From Macrosoma leucophasiata (lineage: Eukaryota; Arthropoda; Insecta; Lepidoptera; Hedylidae), in contig JAWQUS010000020.1 in assembly GCA_036365455.1 (NCBI GenBank), positions 8,405,001 to 8,469,000 of the forward strand: 64,000 nucleotides of DNA. Direction: 5' to 3'. The notes beneath the pieces were generated by a model, which was given only the letters and a program-made list of their open reading frames with translations, was not told the origin of the DNA and did not search any database. Shown here piece by piece: positions 1 to 10,699 of the stretch (position 1 is its first letter; each line of letters begins with the position of its first letter). Position numbers and translations under genes: made by a program.

Positions 1-3000
1 ATAAAGAAGCTGAGTATGGCGGCACGGCAAGAATTATGTCAATTGATGATTATTTCATGCAGGAAGGCGAAGTTGAAGAAAAAGATCCTAATACTGGGAA
101 AACTGTATGTTTATATGATATCTATTTTTTATGAATACTAACATCTTAGTTCAGTTGGCCTAAACTCTAGGATCTTTTTGTAATAAGAACAAGTCGAGGC
201 GAAACATCATCAATCTATGGCATTGAATCATAGACTTTTCATCAATCACAGAATTAATTGATCTCAATTTTTAAACTATTATACTACAGATTGTAAATTA
301 TTACAGATAGTCCTACTTACATGAACAACACTATCACAGTAAATAGTATTGCTCAATTAGCATCCACAAATATCTAGGAACACCTGACCATAATCGTGAC
401 TTAAGATATGGAGGATGAAGGCAAACCACACAAGTCACATTTGCACTCAGAAAAGGAGTCTGTCGTCCATTAGTACTGAATTGGGAGAATATTCCTCGTT
501 CCGATTCCGACAAATAACTTTGTATCCTGTGGCATGCTGCGGGTTGCCGCAGGATGATTAGGTAGCATAAAGCGTGCTATCCTGTGCGACGCCGAGCCAC
601 GCGTTAGTGCCCGCCGGGTCATAAAGAGTCAAATTAGATGTAAAATCTGTGTCTTATCCTTTGGCGAATTGAGTTTTCATATATTGAAATAACTTTTTTA
701 TTTCAATGTGTTCATATGATATCCACGTAAAACCGTTTTTTATATACACTGTATAATTTTTTCGTTTATAATTGTAGTAATTGCTTGAACAATCATTATT
801 GTAAAAAAATTACAAAAATATTATTTTTTACAAATTTTCAGGTTAAGAAGCCCATTCTCAAATATGAATACGATGAAAGATCAGAAGAAAGTTATGTGAA
901 TTCGTTAAAACGAGCTTTTAAGCGAAGTTTAACAGATGGATATTTTTCATTTTTAATCTTTGACTCAGTAAATGAACATTTGAAGTCCTACGCAGACATT
1001 TGGAACTTCGCAAGGCAGAACGGTTTCCAAGTGAGCATTGATGTATCAAAGTACAGTAAGCCTATGAAGAGGTCTGATTTTTATACACATGGTCTTCTGA
1101 TTTATAGGTGTATGTCTGCACCATGGACCTCGATCCACAACTTTGTTTCAAGAGAAATATCCACAATCGACGTTTGGAGGACATTGAAGTGATATGCACT
1201 AAGTTTTTCCCTACACCCTCGCATCATATTCAACTAGATGCTACAACATTGCTACAGAATGCTGCCATCCCTGATGTGCATATGGAAGATGTGGATGATT
1301 CTGTTACAATGGAGGATGCTAAGGACCCAGAGGTGAGACATCGCTACTGAACTTGCAGGGATTATCACAAAACAGGTTATGATTTGTGGAAGTATGATGG
1401 TGTTATCGTTTTTATTTTACCTTAGAACTATGCTGATTTTATTTTATTTATTTCTAACATTATGTTTTAATTTTTGAAAAAATCAATAAGTTAAAGATTT
1501 CTGAATAACTTGACCTCATCTTGTCCCATACTGTAAAAGAACATGTCCCCTTGATTATAGTTTGTATATAGGCCAGGGTTAACAGATTTTATTTCAGCTT
1601 TGTCACTAAAGTAGCGAAGTATATTTCTACCACAGGTCGAAAATAGTTTTACGTCGAAATGGGAGAAAATGGACGACGCCGCTCAACTAGGTAGGTTAAT
1701 GGTGAAAATTTACGTATTTTTATTCGGCTAACCTGTGTTTGTGTAGGATTAAAGCATTAAATGTTTATTAGTCTTTTGTCATTCTTGTAAAATTGTAAAA
1801 TATTGTCCCCTCACATCAAAACGTGTCCAAATATACTTATAGTAACAAACTAATAATTTTCCTAATTATAGGTCTTCATTGAGTACAAAAATTTAAAACG
1901 ATGTTGTCTCGAATGATAGTTGAAAGTCGTGATATTTTGTTACAGCTCGACTCGACGGCATCAGCAAGCCGCTTCGACCATCGCAATACTCCATGGAGGA
2001 CTACCTTCAGCTAGATGACTGGAAACCTAACGTAGCGAAACCGGGGAAAAAGACCGTGAGTATACATTTTTTATATAATTTTTCTAAATGTTATACTTTT
2101 TTCGCGATTCCTTTGCAGAATGATATGGTTGTGGAAATGTATTTCATTGAAACATTCCACTATCCAAGGTGCGCATTTTGTACCGCCAAACGTTTCCAGT
2201 TTTATGTTGGATTTTATACGACTATACGAGGTTTACAATTTCCGTTTGGAAATTCGTTTGAATTACATTTGACGTTTCTGATGAATTTTGAACATTTACT
2301 AATCTTATTTATTTGTTGACTGTATGAAACAAACTACTAAAAAAAACTGTGTAACTCAAAAAATGGATTCTTTTTTTGTAATCCAATTAACCGATATTTT
2401 TCGGAGTTGTCGATTCTGTGACTCGATCTTTAAAATCTTCTTCATATTTAAAGATCTTCAGTCGTCATGTGAATGATTCTGCTAAATATTATTATCTTTG
2501 CGATTTTATATTTTTAAAAACGATATTTTTGCATATTATTAGGGACGACATATTGTGTGTTTTTAAAATCGTACAAACCTATACAATTTTACAACCATAT
2601 CCCTATTTTTCTAACGAGGTTTCTACCTACGAATGTTGTTGTTAACGACCTAACACAATTTGGCGGCATTTAAAAAACTAATTTCTTAACTCGTACCATA
2701 TAAGGCACGAGTTAAGAAATTCGTTCTTCAACGGTATTTATTTGAATTCTCGTTTTGTATCAATGATAAACAATGCTTCGGTTGTTTATAAATTAAAAAA
2801 ATGGTGAGTATATAATGCACGTTATTCAGAAAGCGGGCTTTCATCATATTGTGTATGAAACAGGTACGCTGGGCGGACATTGAAGAAAGAAGTCGGCAAG
2901 AGAAGATGCGCGCCATCGGCTTTGTTGTAGGACAGACAGATTGGAACAGAATGACTGATCCCACAATGGGCTCAAGTGCTCTCACACAGACAAAATTCAT

Positions 3001-3022
3001 AGAACGTGTCAGACGTCATTGA
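1..3022 (+). CDS. YLPM1: YLPM1/ZAP3 nuclear protein, C-terminal six exons (5' end outside window)
   Basis: Coding exons 1-104, 842-1030, 1108-1332, 1636-1690, 1946-2055 and 2864-3022, all with GT/AG borders and compatible phases, give 279 C-terminal residues. Recognised by conserved blocks of the YLPM1 family: MSIDDYF near the start, KYEYDERSEESYVNSLKRAF, the KRNIHNRRLEDIE block, SMEDYLQLDDW, and the end block RAIGFVVGQTDW. In the family this is a nuclear P-loop kinase-like protein that binds protein phosphatase 1 and RNA-processing factors; the P-loop itself must lie upstream of the window. A PP1-docking motif of RVxF type (K-T-V-R-W) is formed across the exon 5/6 junction. The stop is TGA at 3020-3022. 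An ATTAAA-like poly(A) signal lies near 3190. The last intron carries a 15-bp-arm hairpin (2676-2717). Identification is firm; the start is unseen. Confidence 0.94.
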
Positions 3023-3423
3023 AGAACCATTTCTCCAACATTTATTTAAGGCCTCATTCGTAAATCAAATTAACCTTAATTGGACTATGACAGGTTTTGA
3101 ATACTTTTTCATGGCCAATTTTCTAGAGATGTATTTTGTCTCCAAGATGATATCTTTGAAGTGATCGATATATATTCATATTACAACTAAATTAAAGTTT
3201 CTATATAGAAGAATTTAAAATTTAGAATATGGCATTTAATTAGATCACGTACCTACAGCTGTTTAAACCCGCGTCCCCGGATGAGACCTTAAAATGAACC
3301 TTGCATATGAATATGACGTAATGTGGATGAAATGCATTATAGAATTAATATTTCTATTTTTGTAATTTGGTTTATACTATTACTTTGGTGTTCGCCCTAC
3401 CCGCGGATCTGGAACAAAATATT
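3023..3423. other. 3' flank of YLPM1, nothing else recognised
   Basis: AT-rich sequence holding the presumed YLPM1 3' UTR; no convincing reading frame or repeat seen. Confidence 0.5.
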
Positions 3424-3787
3424 AAAGCGCTATTCAGACCTGCGCGGTAATCGCTGCCGCCTGCGGGATTACCGCGCGGGTTTCGTGGTATTTTGTATGA
3501 AGTTCCGCGATTATAACGGAACATGGGCGGTACACCAGTATTGTATCGGTAAGCGGTATTGTTAGGTTAGGTTCCCACTTTAGAATTATTTCGTTCATCC
3601 AGATATGCTGCAAATCTGATTATTACGTATATTTATGATCTAGAGAATATGTATCTACTAGGTTGCCTGTCAAAATATGGCCGCTAGTATTTTTAATTAA
3701 ATTATTTTATCCTAACCTATAACTAACTAACGGTCATCGCTACCGCAGGCGGCAGCGATTACCGCGCAGTTCTGAATAGCGTTTTAG
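3424..3787. mobile_element. MITE with ~43 bp terminal inverted repeats
   Basis: The left end (AAAGCGCTATTCAG then CTGCGCGGTAATCGCTGCC) recurs inverted at the right end, where the + strand reads …CGGCAGCGATTACCGCGCAG then CTGAATAGCGTTTT. The arms match over about 43 bp with a few differences. They are GC-rich in an AT-rich setting and enclose about 280 bp without a coding frame. A non-autonomous cut-and-paste element is the simplest reading. I could not define a target duplication, so the superfamily is open. Confidence 0.75.
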
Positions 3788-4122
3788 TGATATATTATTA
3801 TATAAATTGTGCAGTTACCTACATTTTTTTATTTTAGACTAAAATCAAACAGGAGTTTTTCCAATTATAATCGAAATGTCGATGTTAATTCTCGTTTGCT
3901 TATTACTGTTAAATATATTTTTGTTACATCAGATAAAACATATATAATGTGTCAGTATTCTCTGGGTAGGGTGACTGCTAGTTGTTCTAGCGTGAGTATG
4001 GATTGAGGGATCAGCGTGTTTTTGTGGGTTATTTTCATAAAATTTAATATAAAAGCTTGAATTATATATTTCAATGACACCAAAAAAAAAAATAATGAAA
4101 AGTAATACAGCACGGTATATTA
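3788..4122. other. AT-rich spacer
   Basis: No gene or repeat recognised; includes an A-run at 4082-4092. Confidence 0.4.
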
Positions 4123-4130
4123 AGTACGTT

Positions 4131-4791
4131 CAGTGGCGATTTCTCTAAGATGACGCGTATGGCGCCGACATACAATGATTTTAAGCATTAAAATGTAAAT
4201 AATTATATGTTTCAAACCTAATTACTTAGACCTATGTACAATAAATAATTGCATTTTACGAGCGCTGCGGTCGGTGTTCGGTCAGCGCCGAAAGCGGCCG
4301 AGTCGAGCGATGCGCTTCCGCCAGCACATGCGGAGTCCATACAAAGTCGTTCGCCGCCCGCGCCCCGCCCCGTCAATCGCCTAGTAATCCTAGTATAACT
4401 CACGGAGTTTGAAGCGCGGGTCTGGCGCTGTGAATGGTATCACGAAAAACATGCCAAAAATCGTTAGGTAGTGTAACGATTTTTGGCATGTTTTTCGTGA
4501 TACTGTAGATTTGTGATAGTGTTTGTTACGTTTTCTATTGATTTAATTGACTTTTTATTTAGTAATTAAACCCAAAAATCGCGAAATATCAGCTATTTCA
4601 TACAAAAATGAAAATGTTAAATTGTATGAAATTTATTTATTGCAAAGTAGGTACGTTCCTTATTGAAAGACTAAAAGTTGTTCAGATTGACCGTCTGAAA
4701 AAACGGTTTTCAGGTTTTCACTTAATAACCCTACACCCTATATAACAAAAGCTGGAGCCACTCCAGTTATAAACACCAGGAATCGCCACTG
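4131..4791. mobile_element. hAT-type non-autonomous transposon with perfect 8-bp duplication
   Basis: Begins CAGTGGCGATTTCT and ends AGGAATCGCCACTG, an inverted terminal pair of 14 bp with one mismatch. Both sides carry AGTACGTT (4123-4130 and 4792-4799), a perfect 8-bp target duplication, which together with the CAGTGGCG terminus is typical of hAT elements. The 661 bp contain a GC-rich block (4260-4385) and a perfect 30-bp-arm hairpin (4437-4466 with 4474-4503, 7-nt loop). No transposase remains. A 61-codon frame on the minus strand inside the GC block is probably chance. Confidence 0.88.
4437..4503. repeat. Perfect 30-bp-arm hairpin inside the hAT-type element
   Basis: Arms 4437-4466 and 4474-4503 are exact reverse complements (starting GTATCACGAAAAACATGCC) around a 7-nt loop. 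It may be a nested palindromic element or an internal structure of the host element. Confidence 0.85.
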
Positions 4792-4799
4792 AGTACGTT

Positions 4800-5871
4800 A
4801 TATACGTCCGTATTTATAAACGAATTAATGCGAACTAATACTTGTCTAGGTATTAGACTAGAACGAGCGAGAAGGAGCACAGAAACTTAGCCAATGGCTA
4901 TTAACACAACTATGGCATACATGTTATGTATTGTCTATTTATGACTTATTTATTAGGCATCATGTCATTTGAAAGCATCACCTGGCACAATCTCATTGGC
5001 TCTAGTATAGATAAAAAAATATAGTGGTATTAAAAAGATTGCAAAGTTAATGACAGAAATTACGTTTTAGTCATAATTTCAGACTTCTGGTTTAAGAAAA
5101 TAAATAAACGGAGGCATACAACGTGTAACGGGCATTACGCACACTCACAAACACCCCGATTAAGTTTTCCTCAATTTGTACGAACAGTATGCACACCCTA
5201 CGCATACTTACCTTAACTCTACGCTACGGCCGCACATTAATTATCCAAATGAGACAGTTGAGCCGCGGATGGGCCTGATTCCTAGATGTCACAAACCTAG
5301 TTGGTTTAAAATGTAGTCTTTCCTTACCGCTTCTAGCATGTTACTCCCTCACCCCTGGTTCCATGCTTCGGGGCTTCCTGGCCCGATAATTCACAGATTA
5401 TGTAAATATTAATAAACAGGTATGTGTTAAACTCTTCACATCTGTAATGAAATATTTTCACTTACTATTCCTTGTTATTGTATGTAAAATTAAATGTACA
5501 TTGCACTAACGCCCTTTTAAATTGTATATTGGGTGTTATATCCGAAGAATTAAATTGACTCCAGTTGCTTTTCAAAGAAATCCAGTTTCATGCATTTCTA
5601 AAAATTTAAATGGTTATATTTTTTGAAGACTGTTTGTTGACTCTAAATTAAAAAAAAAAAACTTGAAAAGTATCTCAGACGGTATGTTTAGTCTTTGTTG
5701 TAGCCTTAAAAATACATATTTAAATTTTTAATGCAGTATAAAGTCCAGCTTTTCATCGGTGTCGGCTAACAGACTTTGTCAGTCATTAGATCGTATTGCG
5801 ATGGTGTAATGTAAAGGTTGTAGATTCCATGAGTCTTGTTTAGATTTAAAACTTATTGAATTAAGACAAAT
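4800..5871. other. Intergenic, nothing recognised
   Basis: About 1.1 kb without a coding frame or a repeat I can name; 5120-5390 is somewhat richer in GC than its surroundings. Confidence 0.4.
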
Positions 5872-5991
5872 GGCGAGATTCACAGACCGCACTACGACTT
5901 CACTTTGCGCATAATATGCTTAGAACTGTCAGTACAGTATGGGTTTTGACAGTTCTAAGCGTACTTTGCTCAAAGTAAAGTGAATCTCGCC
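5872..5991. mobile_element. Palindromic MITE, family P1, copy 1
   Basis: Termini GGCGAGATTCAC / GTGAATCTCGCC with inner inverted segments GCTTAGAACTGTC / GACAGTTCTAAGC. The right arm lacks about 16 bp present in the left (ACAGACCGCACTACGACT region). A second copy lies at 63542-63683, which shows it is a mobile or repeated unit. Confidence 0.82.
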
Positions 5992-5992
5992 C

Positions 5993-6137
5993 TTAGCCTG
6001 GGTTGCACCAAGATATTTGTTAAAGTTATTGTAACATTTCACATCCTTCTATAACTTTTACACATTTCTTTAAGATAGAGAAGGATGTGAAATGTTACAA
6101 TAACTTTAACAAATATCTTGGTGCAACCCGGGCTTAG
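5993..6137. mobile_element. Palindromic MITE, family P2, copy 1
   Basis: Two ~55-bp near-perfect inverted arms (5994-6049 and 6082-6136) read GGTTGCACCAAGATATTTG … inward to CACATCCTTCT. It abuts the P1 element with a 1-2 bp gap. A decayed copy is at 36573-36690. Confidence 0.85.
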
Positions 6138-6655
6138 TGAAGATTGTTTGTCAAGCAAATTGTCTCAATTAACTGTAATAATATTCTGAAAAACACACTT
6201 GCTTTATACATCTTTAGCTTATTTCAGTCAAAATTACTTAATATTGACGAAATATTCTAGTTTGATTTTGACAAACAATTTTCACTACACCTACTATTTA
6301 GAAACCTTAAGGATATCTAGCATGTACGTAGTAACTAATATTTTAGAAATTCATGTTGCGAGAATCAGAGTCTACGTCTTATATGTTATTAATTAAAAGA
6401 AAAAATAAAAACTTTAAATATCTACATGTAATGTTCGTAGTGTTTAGCAAAAAAATATTAGGACAAATTTAGAAAATGTAACTAAAATGGACTCTTATTC
6501 TCGTGACTCAGCGTCTATAAGATTTTCTCTTGCTATACTTTAGCAATAAGTATACAGAAATGTATATCATAATAATAGTTACATTGAAATAAATGCATTC
6601 TCAAACTGTATAATCTATTTATTTTAAGTCTTAAAATTGACGGTTGATTGGTATT
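6138..6655. other. AT-rich 3' flank of the minus-strand membrane-protein gene
   Basis: Contains the minus-strand AATAAA near 6612, about 40 bp beyond the stop codon of the gene ending at 6656. Near 6490-6520 a stretch resembles the left end of the MITE at 53507. Confidence 0.45.
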
Positions 6656-7106
6656 TTAAGTTTCGTCCATAGCATTTACAAATTCGGAAATTATTGGTTT
6701 ATTCTTATTATTTTTATTAATACTTTTGTATTCAGGCTGACGTTGAGGAATATGTTCCTCTATATTTATTTTCATTAAATGTTCGTCATAATGATTGACA
6801 TCCCCGTGGTTTTGGTTTGGTTCAATAATATCTTTTTTGTTTGTTGGATTTGTAATCGATTGTATTTCATTTTCTTCGCTCGTAATACCAGTTTTATCGA
6901 ATTTGTTCGAATTTGACATTTTCATAATATTTTCTTCGCCTTCTCTGCCAGCAGTCATAATCATGATTTGAGGGTTGCTCATGGCTGTCATGTGATCCTT
7001 TATACATTGTTGGAGGATGTGTAGAAAGAAGAGAAATGCCAGCAAAGTGAGAGCCGACATTGCTGCGTTACTTTTGTGGCCACCGCCGCCGCTTCCTCCG
7101 TAATGA
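6656..7106 (-). CDS. Small insect membrane protein, terminal exon (5' exon not found)
   Basis: On the minus strand an acceptor (CTTTACAG) at 7107-7114 opens an exon coding for HYGGSGGGGHKSNAA, then a single hydrophobic helix (SALTLLAFLFFLHILQQC), then KDHMTAM…PQIMIMTAGREGEEN and a long polar, Asn/Glu/Lys-rich tail ending at TAA 6656-6658; 149 codons are visible. The exon needs an upstream exon ending two bases into a codon, presumably carrying a signal peptide; I did not find it. The layout (Gly/His-rich lead, one helix, MxMTAG motif) is one I associate with an insect-specific family of unknown function. The helix and AG motif resemble the protein at 62283-62870. No function is claimed. Confidence 0.78.
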
Positions 7107-7517
7107 CTGTAAAGATAAGCATTAAAAAAAAAAATACTCTACTAAAAGTAGACACGACACAAGCCTTTGCGGAGGTACCTACTTTGGTAAGCATAAATCG
7201 ATAGACAAGAATTGATTGCTTAAGCGATTTCGTTTTCAATTCATTGTTCGAAAACAAGGTAAGAAAATTGAAATATATCACTTGACAAGCATGTTCATGC
7301 CAGCTTGTCAAGATTTTTTCATCAAAACCTTATTCAGCGATGTAGGTGGAACTATAACAATTAAAAAAAAAACATGCAAGAACTTTACAGTACAAAATAA
7401 ATAACAGACTTTGAAAATAATGACACAGTAACACCGAAGTTACGGTCACATTGAATAACGGATTTATTGATTTCAAAACATGCTAAAAAAATAATTCCAA
7501 ACGCCGTTATAAACTTA
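7107..7517. other. Presumed intron of the membrane-protein gene
   Basis: AT-rich sequence upstream (minus strand) of the terminal exon; the next exon is not recognised here. Confidence 0.4.
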
Positions 7518-7813
7518 TCTATATATATAAAAATCAGTTGCTGTTCGTTAGTCTCGCTGAAACTCGAGAACGGCCGGACCGATTTGGCTAATTTTGGTTT
7601 TGAATGATTTTTGGAAGTCCATGGAAGGTTAAAAGGTAAGAAAATATGAAGATATTGAAGGGGAATAGTAAAAAACAGAATTTCATTTTCCCATACAAAT
7701 AGTCTATACAGGGCCGTCTTAGACTATGCTGGGGCCCTTGGGCACACAAGAATTCGGGGCCCTTTTGGATTGTAAAGAAAGCGAACTATACCTTTTTTTA
7801 AATCTGCTTTATT

Positions 7814-7884
7814 ACACACATACTACAAACACTCACTCATACATACATACACTCACATACACATACCTACACACACACACACAC
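7814..7884. repeat. CA-rich simple repeat
   Basis: ACACATAC/ACACTC-type units ending in an (AC)8 run; a few open frames through it are artefacts. Confidence 0.85.
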
Positions 7885-7937
7885 CCAGCAGTGGGACGTA
7901 ACAAGGGTTTTTGCTTTTTGTTATGTCCCACTGCTGG
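7885..7937. repeat. Hairpin with 20-bp arms built from an RTE-tail motif
   Basis: CCAGCAGTGGGACGTAACAA (7885-7904) pairs with TTGTTATGTCCCACTGCTGG (7918-7937), 19 of 20 positions. CCCAGCAGTGGGAC is the usual near-3'-end motif of moth RTE LINEs, so this looks like two such tails head to head. Confidence 0.7.
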
Positions 7938-9039
7938 CCACGAGTCTCTCCCCTACTGAACATGCGATGTTGTAATCTCGATCTATCTCATTTCACATAT
8001 AGTAAAATCGTAGGAAAGTCAAAACTATACGTTGAATATCTTGTAAAAGATTTTTTGGGGCGTGATCTCCAATCGATATCGAAGCCAAAATTATAATTTT
8101 TAGAGTTTTTGTCTGTTTGTCTGTATATATGTCCGGGCTAAACGCAAAAAGAACTGCATGGATTTACTTCAAAGGAGATGTTGCGTGCTCGGCTCTGGTT
8201 CGTACACGTCCTCTGAAAATGGGTAAATTAAAGAAGAATCCGAAAAAAATACAATGAATTTATTCATCAATATATTTTAGAGTTACAACCAAATTTAATT
8301 CAAACGATTTTATGATTTTCAACTATGTTAAACATGGCGGCGATACAGCCGACACTTGGGATCAATCGATTTCGATAGTATTTAGATAATATTACATTTT
8401 TCACCAAGTACTATATAATCAAAATACAATTTAAAAAATGAAAATGTTAAAATGACATCGCCCGCCATATTCGCCATGTTGGTTTTGAGTTGCAATTCTA
8501 ACTGCAAATAATATTTTGTAACTGCAAACAAAGCTAAATAAGTGAAAATATGCAGTAAAAAACGTTTTTATATTGATTTTGCCTGTTTAATGATATTATG
8601 TACAATACATGGCCGGAGGTCCATACATTTTTGCAACATCTCCTTTGGCATGAATATTACTAACAGGTCGGGTCAACACATAAGCTACACAATATTATCA
8701 CTAACTATGGGGGAAGTGCTGTGAATTATTATTTTATAAATGTTAAAGTGTGTTAGTTTGTCCGTCTTACGTCAAACGGAGCAACGGATTGGTCTGATTT
8801 TTTATGTAGAGATATTTGAAGAGGTGGAGAGTGACATAGGCTACTTTTCGCTTCACAAATTGCCTCATCAAGCCGTATAGCTAGCAAGGCGATTTGTAGA
8901 CTAGTCTAGAAATGCCCTTGAAATATGCGAAGGGGATTTGTAGACAAAAAGTCCAAAAAACCCCTGCGCAGGGGATCATCGAAGGGGATTTGTGGAATAA
9001 TTGACGTCATCACGAGTAGACAAACACACAGACAAACAG

Positions 9040-9297
9040 ACATTTTTCCGGGATAAAAAGTACCCAGTGTTGTGCGCCAAAAGTTAAAGTATAATTATAT
9101 CAAGTTTCATCGTAATCGGACCAGTAGATTTTGTGTGATGCTTGAACAAACAGACAGACAGACGGACAAAAATTTTTCTATTCACATATTTGTGTTCGGT
9201 ATTGATCTAGTATCTAGTAGATCATCCCCTGGTATTTTTTTTTTATATTTTTAATGTACAGAATTCACACTTCTACAGTTTTATTATAAGTATAGAT
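9040..9297 (+). repeat. Interspersed repeat, copy 1 (paired with 47537-47815)
   Basis: Runs from the TTTTTCCGGGATAAAAAGTA segment through a (CAGA)n-rich stretch to ACACTTCTACAG. The same ordered blocks occur reversed at 47537-47815. It ends in a GTCT-type simple repeat; type unknown. Confidence 0.75.
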
Positions 9298-9668
9298 AAT
9301 CCGTCACGAAACTTAATGTGGGAGACGAAATTCCACTCTAGCGAAGCCGTGGACAAAAGGTAGTTTATCACGTCGATCATTCGAAATAGTCGGTCCTTCG
9401 GGGCCCTCTGAGGGGATGGGGGCCCTGGGTACTGGCCCCGAGTGCCCTTATGGTAGAGACGGCATTGAGTCTGTATCTATTAAACCTTTGACACATTTCA
9501 TAATTAATTTCGTTCTGTGGCAATACGAGTTTGCCGGGTCAGCTAGTTATCATTAAAAATGGTTATTAACATTTTGTTATATCTCAGGTCTCATTACCTA
9601 AAGCATCATCATCACCATGACGCAATGACGCCGTCAATATGAAAAAAGGAAAAACCATAGTACCTAAA

Positions 9669-10030
9669 CTAGCTGTTGGCCGCGGCTTCCCCCACGTGGA
9701 TGTCGTTTTATAAATTATTTAAATTTTACGATCCCGTGGAAATGTCCTAATCAAGTTTCCCGTCGCGTACCTCTTTGTGGAGTTCTTATTTTTTCCCAAG
9801 AGTATTAATATTTGTTTTATTGATAGAGGCCTGTTCATTAATATTCCACCTTGAAAATTGCTGAAAGTCCCATACAAATTTCCCTACCCATTTTTAGGAG
9901 TTAAGGGGAAGATTAAAAAAAATGATGCATTAAAAGAGTCTGGTAAACCAACTTTCAGGCATTAAAAACTGACAAAATACCCGTACAAACTATCACCTCC
10001 TCTCTCAGGAGGTAAAAAAAGTAAAATCCC
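9669..10030 (-). mobile_element. Helitron 3' end fragment, inverted
   Basis: CTAGCTGTTGGCCGCGGCTTCC at 9669 is the reverse of the 3' terminus of the Helitron at 39743-42000. The following AAGTTTCCCGTCGCGTACC block also matches that element's 41890-41930 region reversed. It then carries decayed copies of the 'GAAATTTGTATGG' module. Confidence 0.75.
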
Positions 10031-10341
10031 TGAAGAAAAGAAAAAAAAATAAATAAAGGACCCTTAATACTTTCACGGACAGTAAACGTCTATAGACGTT
10101 ATAACAATAAAACTTTTATTGTGTCTCGTATACTGTCCGGGAAAGGGTTAACCTTGTTTTCTTTAGTATGAATTTTGTATAGCGGTAATTAAGTTCAAAT
10201 TGACTCTTTGACGTTAGGAACACACCTGCTTAGACAACAGTCAGTGCTTGTAATGTTATATTAACTTTATATAATAGCAATAAAGCTCAAATTAACCCTA
10301 CGTTAAAAGTTTTCTTACTAAAAGTTAGAAAACTTAATGTA
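10031..10341. other. Spacer, nothing recognised
   Basis: AT-rich, no gene or clear repeat seen. Confidence 0.35.
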
Positions 10342-10428
10342 ATGTATCTTCATGCCAGGTCCCTAACGGGGTAGGCAGCGGAGCGCCAGATATCCCGGTA
10401 CTGACACACCTCCCGTGCCTCAAGATGA
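10342..10428 (-). mobile_element. 3' end fragment of a LINE also present at 55490-55831
   Basis: GCCAGGTCCCTAACGGGGTA, then CGGAGCGCCAGATATCCCGG, then CTCCCGTGCCTC parallels the first ~75 bp of the fragment at 55490. Confidence 0.7.
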
Positions 10429-10461
10429 AGAAAAAAATACCGTTTTTCGTAAATCCTGCAT

Positions 10462-10519
10462 AGAAATTAAATTATTTTATAATCATAATAAGAAATTAAA
10501 TTATTTTATAATCATAATT
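10462..10519. repeat. Two tandem 29-bp units
   Basis: The unit beginning AGAAATTAAATTATTTTATA is repeated twice at 10462 and 10491 with no change. Confidence 0.85.
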
Positions 10520-10699
10520 TAATTTTACATCGGTTAACTCCGTTCTCATTGGTATGTTCATTTAATCCCATCCCTATAACTGAACGTCAAACTATGACGT
10601 CATAGCTGTACATAGAATTTTTGTACTGTGAGCAATGGAGCTTTCAAGTTATAGGTGCGGCCCGTGCAGCCGCTCGACGCTCTTTTGCAGAGACAATCT

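Larger units (their letters stand above)
7709..9477. mobile_element. hAT-like element nested in the Helitron
   Basis: Inserted between AGTCTATA (7701-7708) and AGTCTGTA (9478-9485), an 8-bp duplication with one mismatch. The termini CAGGGCCGTCTTAG and, inverted, CAATGCCGTCTCTA match at most positions, and subterminal GGGGCCC-rich blocks face each other at both ends (about 7730-7760 and 9385-9445). The 1.77 kb interior has no recognisable transposase. It holds an (AC)n-rich tract, a hairpin (7885-7937) and an unrelated interspersed repeat (9040-9297). Confidence 0.78.
7518..9546 (+). mobile_element. Non-autonomous Helitron interrupted by a hAT-like element
   Basis: Starts A|TCTATATATATAAAAATCAG and ends CCGGGTCAGCTAG|T, the A|TC…CTAG|T borders of Helitrons. 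A related copy without the insertion is at 22289-22581. The outer parts (7518-7708 and 9478-9546) match that copy in order, including GCTGTTCGTTAGTCTCGCT, GACCGATTTGGCTA and ACCTTTGACACAT. No Rep/helicase coding remains, so it would have been mobilised in trans. Confidence 0.85.

Noticed and set aside
7000..7311. A 103-codon minus-strand frame over the splice acceptor of the membrane-protein gene
   Set aside because: It is a shifted frame of the real exon; the splice acceptor and the conserved TLLAFLFF helix are in the other frame.
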